A stretch of 64,000 bases of DNA, taken from contig NZ_AP029048.1 in NCBI RefSeq assembly GCF_040371545.1, positions 1,860,001-1,924,000 on the forward strand, read 5' to 3'. Below the pieces are notes generated by a model. That model ran no database searches. It worked only from the letters and a program-made list of their open reading frames with translations, and was not told the DNA's origin. The stretch's first letter is position 1. Every line of letters begins with the position of its first letter. This DNA comes from Synechococcus sp. M16CYN (GTDB taxonomy: Bacteria > Cyanobacteriota > Cyanobacteriia > PCC-6307 > Cyanobiaceae). Positions 1 through 10,328 of this stretch are shown in pieces. Position numbers and translations under genes: made by a program.

Positions 1-129
1 GGATTTATCTTAAAAACTAATTTTATTCAGGAAAAGATTTACTTTATGGATAAAATCTACCAATAAACTACCTTTGAGAACTTGGGAGTACCAAATATTC
101 ATGCAAACAGGCAAAAAATCAATAAATCC

Positions 130-273
130 TTACTCGCCGCACCTCTCAGCTTCGGCTAACTCGCGTAAGAAACGTCGACGCTGTGGGGATTCGTAACCAG
201 TGAGTTGAGTTGTCGAGGCATGATTACGCATTTTTCTCAAATCCCTTGCGGGGCAGTTGTCTGTTCTGTTCAT
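130..273 (-). CDS. Small conserved-looking hypothetical protein (47 aa)
   Basis: A 47-codon reading frame from an ATG to TAA whose composition is GC-balanced, unlike the AT-rich DNA on both sides. The product is basic and polar, with one run (TGYESPQRRRFLRELAEAE) that looks like a short helical, possibly nucleic-acid-contacting segment. It has no signal peptide or membrane segment. I do not recognise a named family; the coherent codon use and the compositional island are the only reasons to call it. It could be the surviving end of a longer gene. Confidence 0.5.
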   Translation of the reverse strand: MNRTDNCPARDLRKMRNHASTTQLTGYESPQRRRFLRELAEAERCGE

Positions 274-2165
274 GGAATCGAAGTTTATCGGTTCTTGCGT
301 AACGAACCCCTTGTTGAGAGCCGTTTAGCGTAAATCTATAATGGCACATTACTCAATAAACGTAAAGACTATTATCAAAGCCGTTCATCCAGCACATCAG
401 CGGTAAGCAGCACTGGTGTTTAGCGTTACCTAATTTTATAGCAAGCCAAATATAATTATGTCACAACATTCAATAGTGTACTTCAAAATCAAGCAACCTA
501 ATTCAACTATTGGAAATGTTGTAATAGTTATTAATTAATCATAGGTTAGTGGTAATGTCAAGGAGGGATTGGTTAACTAGTTTCTGTTCTTCACTTATCT
601 TCTTCAAATTATAATTAAAATTTAGTTGCTATTTTTATATTCATTGACTTTAACCGCCTATATAGTGAGCTTTCATTTCATAACAGAATAGTAATAGGCA
701 GAAAAATACATTGTGATTTTATTAATTTTAACCACAAAAAGCATAATTAATAATATAGTGCTAAGTATTCTAAAAGTATTTAGGTCATTTATTATTTTTG
801 ATACACATTAAAAAGTAAGAATAGTTTTAATGCTTAAAATAAACAAACATCAGTATTTCTACACAATGACCTTGGCTAATATTATTTCTTATCAAGGTTA
901 GTGATAAGAGTATTGTATAATAATTAAATATGCTTGGAAAAGCAATCATATTACTTTTTGATTTTACTTATAAAACCAAAAAGCATTAAAATAAATTAAT
1001 ATTGATGATTATGAATATCAACATTAATTTAATAAAAATAATTAAATTAATGCTCCAGTTTAAAATTATTAAATTGCTGATTTTTAAAGGGATAAACTAT
1101 ATTATTTATACGGCATATAATAGTTTTGTTATTAACTTATTGCATAAATTTCAAAATATATTCATAAAAATTTGTAAATTAAATTCTGCAACTTAAATTT
1201 TATATAATTTATTTTTATAATAGATTAAACTTATAATAAAAGACAGTGGCTTATTCAGCAACAAAATTGTATTAAAATCATAAATTGCTTTATTATATCA
1301 CTTTAATGCTAAAATACCATGATAATTATACAATCGCTTGTTATCAAAAGCAACTCGATCTAGTTAACTATATTATTGATACTCTTGAATTCTTACTACA
1401 GGAAATTAAAACACCTGAAAATCATGATATTTGAGAGATTCTTTTCCAGCATTTACTTGCATAACATGCGAATACCTAATTTATTCATAATTTTAAAAGT
1501 TAAAATTATAGCTTTCATTTCTCTAAAAGTTAAATTCTAACTTGGCCACATCAATTCTTAACTTTTCTATTATCAACTATAAGCTTGATAAATTTTTACT
1601 AAAAATAAAATCATTGTACTCCTAACGTTTTTATTATAATTAAAATTTATATATTTATCTTTTTTATACTAAAAATTAATAGTATATTTGATTGATAAGT
1701 TTAGAGTTATTAAAAATAATTAACCTCCGAATTTAAAATATACGCGATATACACTGTTTAAAAGTCTTTTTTTAACCAATTGAAATTAAATAAAAAATTT
1801 ACAGAGATATTTTAATAGTTTTAACCATATCTCTAACTATATCAAATTGTCAATAATCTATACGAGCCACTACCCGCGACATGATATATTTATCGTTGCG
1901 AACTTATCATAATTTTTAAATAACGATACTAAATTTAGATAATTGCTAAATTTAGAAACTGTTAAACAACACTTTTACTAGGTTAGCATATGATTCAGTT
2001 CTAGTATTCGACATATTAAGTTTCTAGAATCTATTTCTATATTATCAACATGATATTAGATTTCTTAATCTATATTAAAGATGTTATATGAGTAAGTGTG
2101 ATTCTAAGCTCTAAAGCCAAGAGCATATCTGTTAATCTAATGACAGATAATTAAGTAAAAACAGG
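274..2165. other. AT-rich non-coding tract
   Basis: Nearly 1.9 kb of very AT-rich DNA with stops in every frame. A 64-aa frame at 1002-1196 is built almost only of Ile, Asn, Lys and Leu codons and looks like chance. The first 200 bases have more balanced composition, but I could not resolve a gene in them. No tRNA, repeat array or clear terminator was seen. Confidence 0.6.
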
Positions 2166-2345
2166 ATGACCACATCAGATACTGTTAATGAACAGCTCAA
2201 TAAGCTGCATAAGGCAATGGAAATCGCTAAAAAAAATAGAAATCAGCTTTTTATCGACAACATTCAACGAGACATTGAAGCATTAAAAATTGGTAAAGAA
2301 TCTCCAATTATTCAGGAATATCTGACGAAAGAAGAAATAAGTTAA
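2166..2345 (+). CDS. Small hypothetical protein (59 aa)
   Basis: ATG to TAA frame of 59 codons in the middle of non-coding AT-rich DNA. The predicted protein is soluble, charged and strongly helical (EQLNKLHKAMEIAKKNRNQL), with a second helix around IQRDIEALK, so it is probably a small two-helix protein. Codon positions look selected: there is a mix of Glu, Gln, Asp and Lys rather than the Ile/Asn/Lys soup of chance AT-rich frames. AGG lies directly before the ATG. Function unknown. It has no near neighbours and is probably monocistronic. Confidence 0.55.
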   Translation: MTTSDTVNEQLNKLHKAMEIAKKNRNQLFIDNIQRDIEALKIGKESPIIQEYLTKEEIS

Positions 2346-3277
2346 TTAAACTTAATTAATGTCTTATACAATTATAATTCTTTATTTTAAAAATACTACT
2401 TACATCTTTACACTTTATCGTCAAGTAATTAAGTATGTAGAAGCTATGCTTTATGAACCTATTATGATTGATTCATACATTATAAACTGAAAAATACTAT
2501 TGGTTTTGATGAAAGCTAGCGATTTTTTGACATATTGTTTTAGTTTTATTATCAACAGTACAAGTACTAAGAACACTAAAAACTCAGATAACAAACTTTC
2601 AACTTTGATCGCATGATTTAAATTAAGTGCAAATTTTTAGCAAGTTAATTTCTCACTATTGAAAAGTTTTTAAAAGCACAGACTAATACATTAATAAATA
2701 ATTACGATATACACATGTCCAAGATTGTTGATTTGGATACCTTAGATCTGTAGAAAAATGAGTAAAATTTATTAAGTATTAGATTAAGTCATACTTAGTT
2801 ATAAAAACTAAGTATGGCAGATACATACATTTTTCTAATAAAAAGATAAATGGTCGAAGGTATATCTGTTTACTGATTTGCCTCAAATGAACACGCTAAA
2901 CACATTAGTTCAAATTTGTGATGAGTGTCCCCTCAGAATTAGAAATAAGGTAATGACCTATTTGATAAGTCAAGCCGCTATTACTATGTGATAAGCTGGA
3001 CGACTACTGTCGCAGCACAGATATTACAGGCAGCCTAGTGCGGTGAGAACAACGAAGCCCGCAAAATGCTCACCGGAATTGACCGGAAGCATCTTGCTTC
3101 CAGTACCTCTGGGATTCTCAATAACGTCTAACAGATCTATCAATCACGGTTCTGTAGATAGAAAGAACAATACAACCCCCCAAGCATTGAGCCTGTCTGT
3201 GTCTCGCGCGGTATCGCAATCAACACTTTACCGACGATATCTTGGTTAAAGTGAATAATCTTTTGAATTTATCTCAC
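2346..3277. other. AT-rich spacer with a GC-balanced island (about 2990-3250)
   Basis: Mostly AT-rich filler. Between about 2990 and 3250 the composition turns balanced, and a 68-aa frame (3043-3249) plus a short alternative frame are open, but neither resembles a known protein. It does not match tmRNA, RNase P RNA or 6S RNA as far as I can tell. It may be a gene relic or an unrecognised RNA just upstream of the small membrane protein at 3278. Confidence 0.35.
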
Positions 3278-3421
3278 ATGAACCGGTCGCCAAATATCGC
3301 CTTTTTTAGTGGTACCGTGATCATTGCGATTATGGTGATGATTGCCTTCGCCAACATGGCCATTGCTGGTGGTTACTCTACAAATTATAAATTTGCGGAA
3401 ACCACCCCTAAGGTTATTTAA
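3278..3421 (+). CDS. Single-span membrane or secreted mini-protein (47 aa)
   Basis: ATG to TAA frame of 47 codons. After a short polar start (MNRSPN), residues 8-32 form one hydrophobic segment ending in Ala-Ile-Ala-Gly-Gly, followed by a polar tail ending in TTPKVI. It could be a one-helix membrane protein like the many small photosystem and NDH subunits, or a signal peptide (cleavage after AIA) with a very short mature part. I compared it from memory with PsbI, PsbJ, PsbK, PsbM, PsbT, PsbX, PsaI, PsaJ, PsaM, PetL, PetM and PetN and it matches none of them. It is probably genuine, with unknown function. No obvious Shine-Dalgarno is seen. Confidence 0.55.
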   Translation: MNRSPNIAFFSGTVIIAIMVMIAFANMAIAGGYSTNYKFAETTPKVI

Positions 3422-5591
3422 GTACAGTAACATAAATTATTAGTATTAGCACTCGGCCGAGTTCAAAGTCTTAACTCCTAAATAGTGTTTGCTCGTCTGT
3501 TATGCTAAACCGCCTTGCGCGCTTAGTCTTCACGTTAACGTGATAGATCTTTTTATATAAACAGATATACAAACACAAACTAATTATAATTTCGTCATGA
3601 ACTTTAGTTTAGTTTCTTTTCGGTTAGTTTAAGTCTTTCATCTAGTTTCAGCATATCCGGAATTGATCTATTAGAAGAAATCTTATTTAAATTTTGGCCA
3701 TCTCGCACGGTATTAAAGACCTTGATTACTTGGTTGTCTGCATCATTTGTAGCGCTACTATCAACTTCACTAGATTATTAGATATGCTGATCACCTCATA
3801 GCATTGACATATTTTGTTAGTCTTGTGTCTTAGATACACACATATATGTAGCGCCGCATCAGATTGTCAACTACGTATGTGTTAGTGGTTTACATTTTCT
3901 AGAATACTATCCAATTTAGTTTTACATCCTTAAGAGAGATTCTACATCTACACATTTTTAGCTCTGCAGTTAGGCAAGGAATAACTTTAAGGAGACTAAC
4001 GATTGAGATTAACAGCTCAATAAATCGTTATCAACAGCTTCAATTCTAGTATGCTTGGCTGTAATTGTAAGCCTAATTTTTATGTAGCTGATTATATATG
4101 TCATTAAAAATATTTTTAGTGCTTTCAGATAGCTTACAAAGTCTTTTATCTTTTTACCTGCTAATAAATAACTTAATTTCCTTAAGATTAATTCAAATCA
4201 AGAGTAATTCCATAATTATTTTAAGGTTTAGCTAATAGCCCCGCATAAACAATTTTAGTTTAAAATTTATCAAGTTATTTTTTGCTATAATTTTTCCCAA
4301 ACACTAAACTAATATAAAGAACGCAGCAAAAAATTTTGACTCTCATATAAATATCTTCTTTACTAAATATAGATCAAAAAAGCAATTATCAAACCATATA
4401 TTATAGGTCTGTTTCTTAATAATGAATAAAATACTCTTACTTGCCATAATATAATTGATAATCAAATTGATAACTATTTAACTTTTGTCTGTTTTGAGTA
4501 TTACTTAAATAACAGGGTTTTACCTTACATCGCTGATATTTTTTTGAGTATATCTTTGTCTTACTAATCTTCTACAGGTACAAGAATAAGGAGCTGAGGC
4601 TAAAGTAATTCGATTATATTCTATATGTCCATAATTATCACAGGTTGGAAAATTAAAGTTTTTTATAGTATATACCTTAAATATTTAAAGTTTTAGGTTA
4701 GCAGAATATCAAATTATAGAGGGCTCTTAAGGCCACTATTTAAAAGACTTTTTAGATTTTTGACGGCTTTTTACTTAACGCTAATCACTGTCTCTCCTAC
4801 CAAATTAAAAATCAACACGAGATTAATTGCTAGTGAATAGTAAACTAACTCTAACTCATTACATATTAATGTACTACCTTTTAATGTACTATCTTAATTT
4901 TCTAGTTTAAGTTGGTGAAGAAGAGAGGAGCATGACGTTACTAATCTTGCTTACCCTTTAGGTAACGAGACCGGAATTTAAAGAAACTTAATGCTCTGCT
5001 ACTTTTGAGTATTCTGCTGTTGTCTTAATGGCTCTTTTTACTAACCGTTAGTTATAAATAAAAACCTGTAAGCTCAGAGGTGCTTGTGATCGATCGCAAC
5101 TAATTACTCCCTTAGCAAATTTGAAGATCATATTGCAGCTGAGAGAGATAATAAAATTTTGGTAAATATAGGATGATCAGTTCATCTTCATTATAAGGCT
5201 AATCAGATCATTAATTCATTTTTAAGAGTGCTCTTATGAATTACTAATTGTGGTTTTGGTGTTTTAAATACCTCTGTTCAAAGCGTCCTATTAGCTTCTT
5301 CAATTTTTCATCTGCTCTGTATATATACTCTTAAACGAGAAAATTTTTACCAATATTATATACTTAATATATAGCGATTGTTGCTAACAACACCGACTTC
5401 TTTCGTAGGGAAATAAAGCTTGATTTAAGCCGCTAACATATGTATTAGATTAGAATTTATTTAGAAGAATTTCTAATGGTCTTCATATATCACAATGTTA
5501 TCTACAACACCAAGCGATTTAAATCCTTGAAAATGTATTTTTGCTTCGACGAAGATTTTTACTAAAGCAGTCAATTTCCTTCAATTAGGAA
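3422..5591. other. AT-rich gene-poor tract with one possible relic
   Basis: About 2.2 kb without a convincing gene. A perfect 12-base palindrome, CACGTTAACGTG, lies at 3531-3542. On the minus strand about 3604-3777 an open stretch without a good start encodes a coherent polar protein end (SIPDMLKLDERLKL near the C-terminus); it may be the tail of a lost gene. Elsewhere, stops occur in all frames. Confidence 0.4.
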
Positions 5592-6131
5592 CTATACAAA
5601 AAAATCTGAGATGCATATATCTTCTCTTTTTAGCAGGGCAAAGATAGTTCCAGCATTCCCACGACAGATTCGAAGCTGTCGATCCAATACAGTAATATCT
5701 AGCCATGCAGAAGAACGCTGTTTTATTTCACGCATCAGCGGGAGTCTTCTTTTACCAAGCAATTGAGATCCAATTACCCAACCCCCTCGAATGAATCGAA
5801 CCTCGACCCTCTTAACATTAATTATTTGCAGATTTGCCTGAACGCATATTCCACCAATTGATCCAAGCGGACCGCGAAGTCGTAGCAAATTGCATCCTCT
5901 TTTGTTAAAAGGATCAAGCACCTGCAAGTTATCAAGCCAAGGAGCTTGTTTCAGCCAAGGTTGCTTTGAACTACTCCAACGCAGCTCCCAAACTCCTTCT
6001 AGAAGCTCAGCATCTTTGGTCAAATCTGCAGGCTGCGCTATCTCAGCCGCGATAACCCGATTGCCAAGGCTCCTATCATCTGGTTGTCTCTGAAGGAGCT
6101 GAACCAGCTCACTATGGGCTTTATCCACCAT
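5592..6131 (-). CDS. PAP/fibrillin (plastid-lipid-associated) family protein
   Basis: A 179-aa soluble protein. Order of features: an N-terminal helical part (residues 1-45), the family's typical GVWELRWSSSKQPWLKQAPW signature (about 46-65), then a beta-rich domain with LRGPLGSIGGICVQA and RVEVRF strands, and a C-terminal VLDRQLRICRGNAGTIFALL block. Family knowledge: PAP/fibrillin proteins associate with thylakoids or plastoglobule-like lipid bodies and with photoprotection, and short versions are conserved in marine picocyanobacteria. Balanced composition and intact length indicate a live gene although it stands alone in AT-rich DNA with no operon partner. The exact ligand is unknown. Confidence 0.8.
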   Translation of the reverse strand: MVDKAHSELVQLLQRQPDDRSLGNRVIAAEIAQPADLTKDAELLEGVWELRWSSSKQPWLKQAPWLDNLQVLDPFNKRGCNLLRLRGPLGSIGGICVQANLQIINVKRVEVRFIRGGWVIGSQLLGKRRLPLMREIKQRSSAWLDITVLDRQLRICRGNAGTIFALLKREDICISDFFV

Positions 6132-8462
6132 TTTAGCCTCGGTCAGTCTGCTTGGAATATACTTGTCAGTGATGCTATCATTAGCAACCTATCAGTTCAC
6201 ATTATTAGTAGTATAAGCGAGATATTGAGTCTTGATGACAGTCACTCTGTGAGAACTCTTTGAGTTTGCATTACGCTTATAAGCGCAGCTCTAACACAAA
6301 AGTTGCCTGCCTAGCACATCTGCTGTCTTGACTATATTTAGGCAAAACTAATACTGAAGGCAATTCTCCCTGGTACACCTCTATAAGTAGTCTTTAATAC
6401 GTTTTCGTTTCTGATAATACATTCGGTAAAAGCTGAGATAGTAGACCACACCTTGGCTGCCGGTGCTGGATGGATACTTGTAGATATAAAAATTTCACGG
6501 TTGACATTAATTAACATATTTTAGCGGTTACCTCTAACGTTTAAATAAAATTGGTTAGGTTTATAATTTCTTGATAAGTAAGGACGAAATTCCTGCGGCA
6601 AATGCTATTCGATAGATTAGCAAAAAGGCGGTAAAAACATAGAAGCTTTTATTACTGGTTAGTCAGATTCCTGCTAAAGTCTTAGCTAGTAAAGTCAATT
6701 GCACTAGCAGAATCTAAGTCTAGTTCTCAACTTTTGAGATTCTTACGGGTCCTATTTATATATGGGATAAAGATAACAGCAAAGCTTGGCAATGACTAGA
6801 AAGCACTAGCTACTAAGGTTGAGCTGATAGACAAAGTCCTGAAGATCAAGTGCACCAACTGAAAGTAAAAAATCAGAGAAAGTAGCTTCTGAGCTTAAAT
6901 ATCAAAAATATAGCCAACAAATAGTCAAGCTACTTTACTTTTAATTAAAGTTTTTAGGGTTAGTTGTTTATTAATATTGCCAAGTGTAGTGTTACTTTTA
7001 TGACTCATTTTAATAGATTAAATTGCAAAAATTCTAGCAAAACTGGCAAAATGACACTATTTATAACTAAGAATACTTACCTATTTTTGAGACATTAATC
7101 GTATTAATCACAACAGATAAGCAAACATCGGTAGATTGCTATTAGTTTATAGCTATACAAAGATGAAAGCAAATTATTTGAGCATTAAGACCAGTACCAA
7201 TAGTAATCTACTTATAATATAAACTATTGATTATTAATCACCACTTACTAAGTCTTTTAGCAGTTAAAAACTAATTAGTTACAATCTTGTCATAACTGTA
7301 TAAATTACCATTTTTTCAGGTACTTAAAAATTTTAAGAGATATCAAAAATCATTAAAGATTAGAAATCTCCTAGAGAATTCCAAAAATAGTTTACAAAGC
7401 TACTTTATTGGTTCTTAAACCTAAAATATTTAAGCAGTCAAATTAATAAAACTTAATTAAGATTAAATAACAGCATAAATATTGTTACTGGTTAAATCAT
7501 TCCACTAACGCTATTTTTAATAGTAATTACCGGATAGTTTTTGAGTCTAATCCTACATAGAATCAAAATCTAATTGTTAATTTTGAGGAATTTTTATACC
7601 TAAAGATCTTGTTATTATTTTTTACTATATTATTAAACTAAATCAACTAAATCTAGAATCCTAAAATTAAGAAATTACGAAAAGAAATAAAATTGTTATT
7701 ACTAGATCTCACAAATTATTTCAACTAAGAAAAAATATTTGGGTTTAGCCAACTTTAAACTTTAAGATTACTTTAAATAAGTGTGCTATAAATATAATCT
7801 CTGTATCGCTAAATAGTAATTGTATTACAAATAAACAGATCGATTAAATTTTAATGAAACTTATTAACCTTTGAACAAATTCATATATTTCAGTCAATAA
7901 TAAAATTTTATTAAGATAAGGGATCTATTAGCCAGTGAAAACAAATAGATTAAGCAGTTAATAAGACTAGAGTACCTTACATTTGATATTGTTAAGTATT
8001 TTCAAAAAACTGCTAGAAGATTGTTCGATTGAAGCAGAATTAGGAAAATAAAATGTACCCAAAACAGGTAAACTATATATAGACGAAAGCAATAGTTATT
8101 AATATTATCTTTGATGATACAGGTTGCACGTCTATCATGGTAATCTAATTTATGTGGATCATTCAGTTATCTAAATAAAATAGATATCACAGATTTAATA
8201 GCCGATAATATTAACTATTATGTCTAGTACGTCAGAAAGATCATAATGCAATTAATAGTCATCAATATCTTTCTGCTTTTACGCACGTTTTGCTCTTCAA
8301 CTATGCGAATTGACAAAGAGAACCGAAGCTACTTACGAGTAAGAGAGAAGTTAGTCTTAAACTATGCGGCAACTAAACAATGCAAAGATTATTTCGACAA
8401 GGTAATTTTTCTTTGCTTTATACTCCTAAGAGGAGTAACTAAGAAGTCCTATATGATAGGTT
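6132..8462. other. AT-rich gene-poor tract
   Basis: About 2.3 kb with no supportable gene. A 75-aa frame at 8246-8473 on the plus strand overlaps the end of phhB and has no recognisable features. The short string aaaacatagaagctttt near 6634 recurs with one base fewer near 12053; whether this is a dispersed element or chance cannot be told by eye. Confidence 0.5.
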
Positions 8463-8789
8463 TTAAACGTTGATAACGTTTAGCTTGGCTGCTAATACTA
8501 CATCGGCTTGTGTTAGGCCATCTACTTTGTGGGTATAGATCAATACTTCAACATGTCCCCAGCCAAAAGAGAATTCAGCATGATGATTTTCGGCTTCACA
8601 GATTGCTCCCGCTGCATTTACCCAGTCAAGAGCAGTCTGAAAATCAATGAAGCGTAGGGAACGAGAAAGGTGATGATGAGCAATTACCTCCCAGCCTGGC
8701 AGTTGAGGGAGAAATGCTTTTAGCTCCGCTTCTGTGAGCTTTGGAGCACCTTCCCTACAGGGAATGCATGTTTGTTTGGCTAAATCCAT
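8463..8789 (-). CDS. phhB: 4a-hydroxytetrahydrobiopterin (pterin-4a-carbinolamine) dehydratase
   Basis: A 108-aa cytosolic protein, full length for the PCD/DCoH family. The N-terminal CIPCREGAPKLTEAEL block and LPGWEV are typical of the bacterial enzymes. The catalytic block EAENHHAEFSFGWGHVEVLI contains the paired histidines that act in dehydration of 4a-hydroxytetrahydropterin, and HKVDGLTQAD closes the active site. In cyanobacteria the enzyme recycles or handles pterins. The catalytic His pair argues that this is the canonical enzyme rather than the degenerate PCD-like Rubisco assembly factor (acRAF) of carboxysome clusters. An AAGAGG lies upstream of the ATG as a possible ribosome site. 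Confidence 0.9.
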   Translation of the reverse strand: MDLAKQTCIPCREGAPKLTEAELKAFLPQLPGWEVIAHHHLSRSLRFIDFQTALDWVNAAGAICEAENHHAEFSFGWGHVEVLIYTHKVDGLTQADVVLAAKLNVINV

Positions 8790-8904
8790 CGAGATTTCTT
8801 GCTACCTCTTGAAATACGTCTACGGTGTCCAGACTACCCCCAATCCCATCATTAGGTAACGACTGATTTTGGTAGGTGCTTAAAGACCTACTGGACTCTG
8901 AGTG
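8755..8904 (-). pseudogene. Possible 3' remnant of a gene upstream of phhB
   Basis: On the same strand as phhB and overlapping its start in another frame, 49 codons are open and read coherently (GGSLDTVDVFQEVARNLDG) to a stop inside phhB. There is no start codon and a TAA precedes the fragment. It could be the tail of a lost upstream gene that once was translationally coupled to phhB. The family is not recognised, and the fragment may also be chance. Confidence 0.25.
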
Positions 8905-9148
8905 TTAGATTTAGCAAGTTTTGCTGATTTCTCGGCACGATGTTACAAATAAGCTTTCTATAAGTCATAAAAATCTCAACACTAGATCAGTCAGACTAGG
9001 AACCAATATTAGAAATACTTAATCACCCTAATACTGCATACAGCAATCGACTGCATACGTCAAATAACAGATTATTCAAAAATTGGACTTATAAACTATA
9101 CAGTCAATGGCTTCTAGAGTAATGTCTATATCTAGAGAAGTCAAGCAG

Positions 9149-9200
9149 AGCCACTTATTTCTTTGAGCAGATTAGTATTTGCTCAAAGAAATAAGTGGCT
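9149..9200. repeat. Perfect 21-bp inverted repeat with 10-nt loop
   Basis: Arms at 9149-9169 and 9180-9200 are exact reverse complements (arm begins AGCCACTTATTTCTTTGAGC), separated by a 10-base loop (gattagtatt). No U-tract follows on either strand, so it is not a standard Rho-independent terminator. It lies in non-coding DNA between phhB and a weak frame at 9254-9484. A perfect 21-bp stem in an eroding AT-rich region suggests recent origin (small mobile element ends) or selection as an RNA structure. Confidence 0.85.
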
Positions 9201-9253
9201 CATCAAAAATTTAAGTCTACCTCGTCGAATGATTACAAGCATTCGCGAATAAA

Positions 9254-9484
9254 TTAAGCATCAGCGATGTAGATAAAATACTCACTGACCCGCTTTTCAG
9301 ACACCATCACAGTAATACCAATCCGCTGTTGGTTTCCAGGGCTAATTAATAAAGCTTTTAGTGGTTTTGCTTGTGTTATTCTGCTCGCATTAAAATAATG
9401 AAAAAACATGCAATGATGTATTGTCGGATAACAGCAATCTCTGTCTAACGATCGATATATGGTAGCGTTAAAAATAACTATCAC
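9254..9484 (-). CDS. Doubtful small frame (76 aa)
   Basis: An open frame of 76 codons. The C-terminal half (GNQQRIGITVMVSEKRVSEY) looks somewhat protein-like; the N-terminal half is rich in His, Cys and Tyr and looks like random sequence. No signal, membrane span or motif was found. It may be a relic of a longer gene whose 5' part has been lost. Reported only because it fills an otherwise empty stretch. Confidence 0.2.
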   Translation of the reverse strand: MIVIFNATIYRSLDRDCCYPTIHHCMFFHYFNASRITQAKPLKALLISPGNQQRIGITVMVSEKRVSEYFIYIADA

Positions 9485-10328
9485 TGCTCATTACTTTTTA
9501 AATATAAAAACTTTAGTCTAACTATTATTGTGATAGCTAAAAATTAAATTTGCATTTTAGATTACTCCAGAGCAATAGCTGGTGCAACTGGGATAATCAT
9601 AGTATTTCAATAGTGATCAAGCACTAATCATTTTCGGTTGCAGGGCCAAAAAATATCGAACATACTGACCAAAATAGGAAGTCAATATACTGACTAAATT
9701 TGATTAGCTAAATCTAAAAATAAAAAATAATCCTAGAAAAATAGTAGAATTAAAATGTAGTTAAACTCACTCAGAAAGAGGAGCTAAAGTGCATTAAATT
9801 AGATGCTCATTTAGAATAAAGAAATTAGAGAAATAGTCTTTGCTTAAAGTATTTACTTAAATATTTTATATAATGGAGAGAAGAATTACTTTTCATCAAC
9901 TATACTTTCAATAGTTAAGTTTTTTGACAATAAAAATTGAAGTGATTATCCTTTATAAGATAGGTAAAATTTTTATACTCTTAAAATCTATATAATATAT
10001 AAGAGTATATTTTAGATACTAAATATGGAGTATTCTCAAATCGCTGATAACAATTTAGAAAATTTTAATACTGTCAATGATAATATCGAGATTTTTAGCT
10101 TTTCTCATCAAAAAGTTTTGTATACCTTGCAACATAAACCGAGTTAAAAAGATGACTTAATAGAATAATTAATTTAGGTTAGTAAGTTTTAGCAAGTTTA
10201 AATAATATTTGATCTAAACTAGCTTGCAGCTAGCTAATCAAAAAACTGTTACTTTGACATAATAAAATATTAATCAGCTATTGACGCAAGCAAAATTTTA
10301 AGTAGTTTTAGTTATATAGTTTAAATTC
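9485..10328. other. AT-rich spacer upstream of the DUF2130 gene
   Basis: AT-rich, with one small frame at 10025-10147 (plus strand, 40 codons from ATG to TAA, polar, beginning MEYSQIADNN) that shares the low-GC composition of the next gene and may belong with it as a relic or leader. Nothing else is supportable. Confidence 0.35.

Noticed and set aside
1002-1196. 64-aa open frame
   Set aside because: Composed almost entirely of Ile, Asn, Lys, Leu and Phe codons expected from AT-rich DNA; no protein-like features.
3531-3542. 12-bp palindrome CACGTTAACGTG as an operator
   Set aside because: No gene with a fitting promoter nearby; such palindromes can arise by chance.
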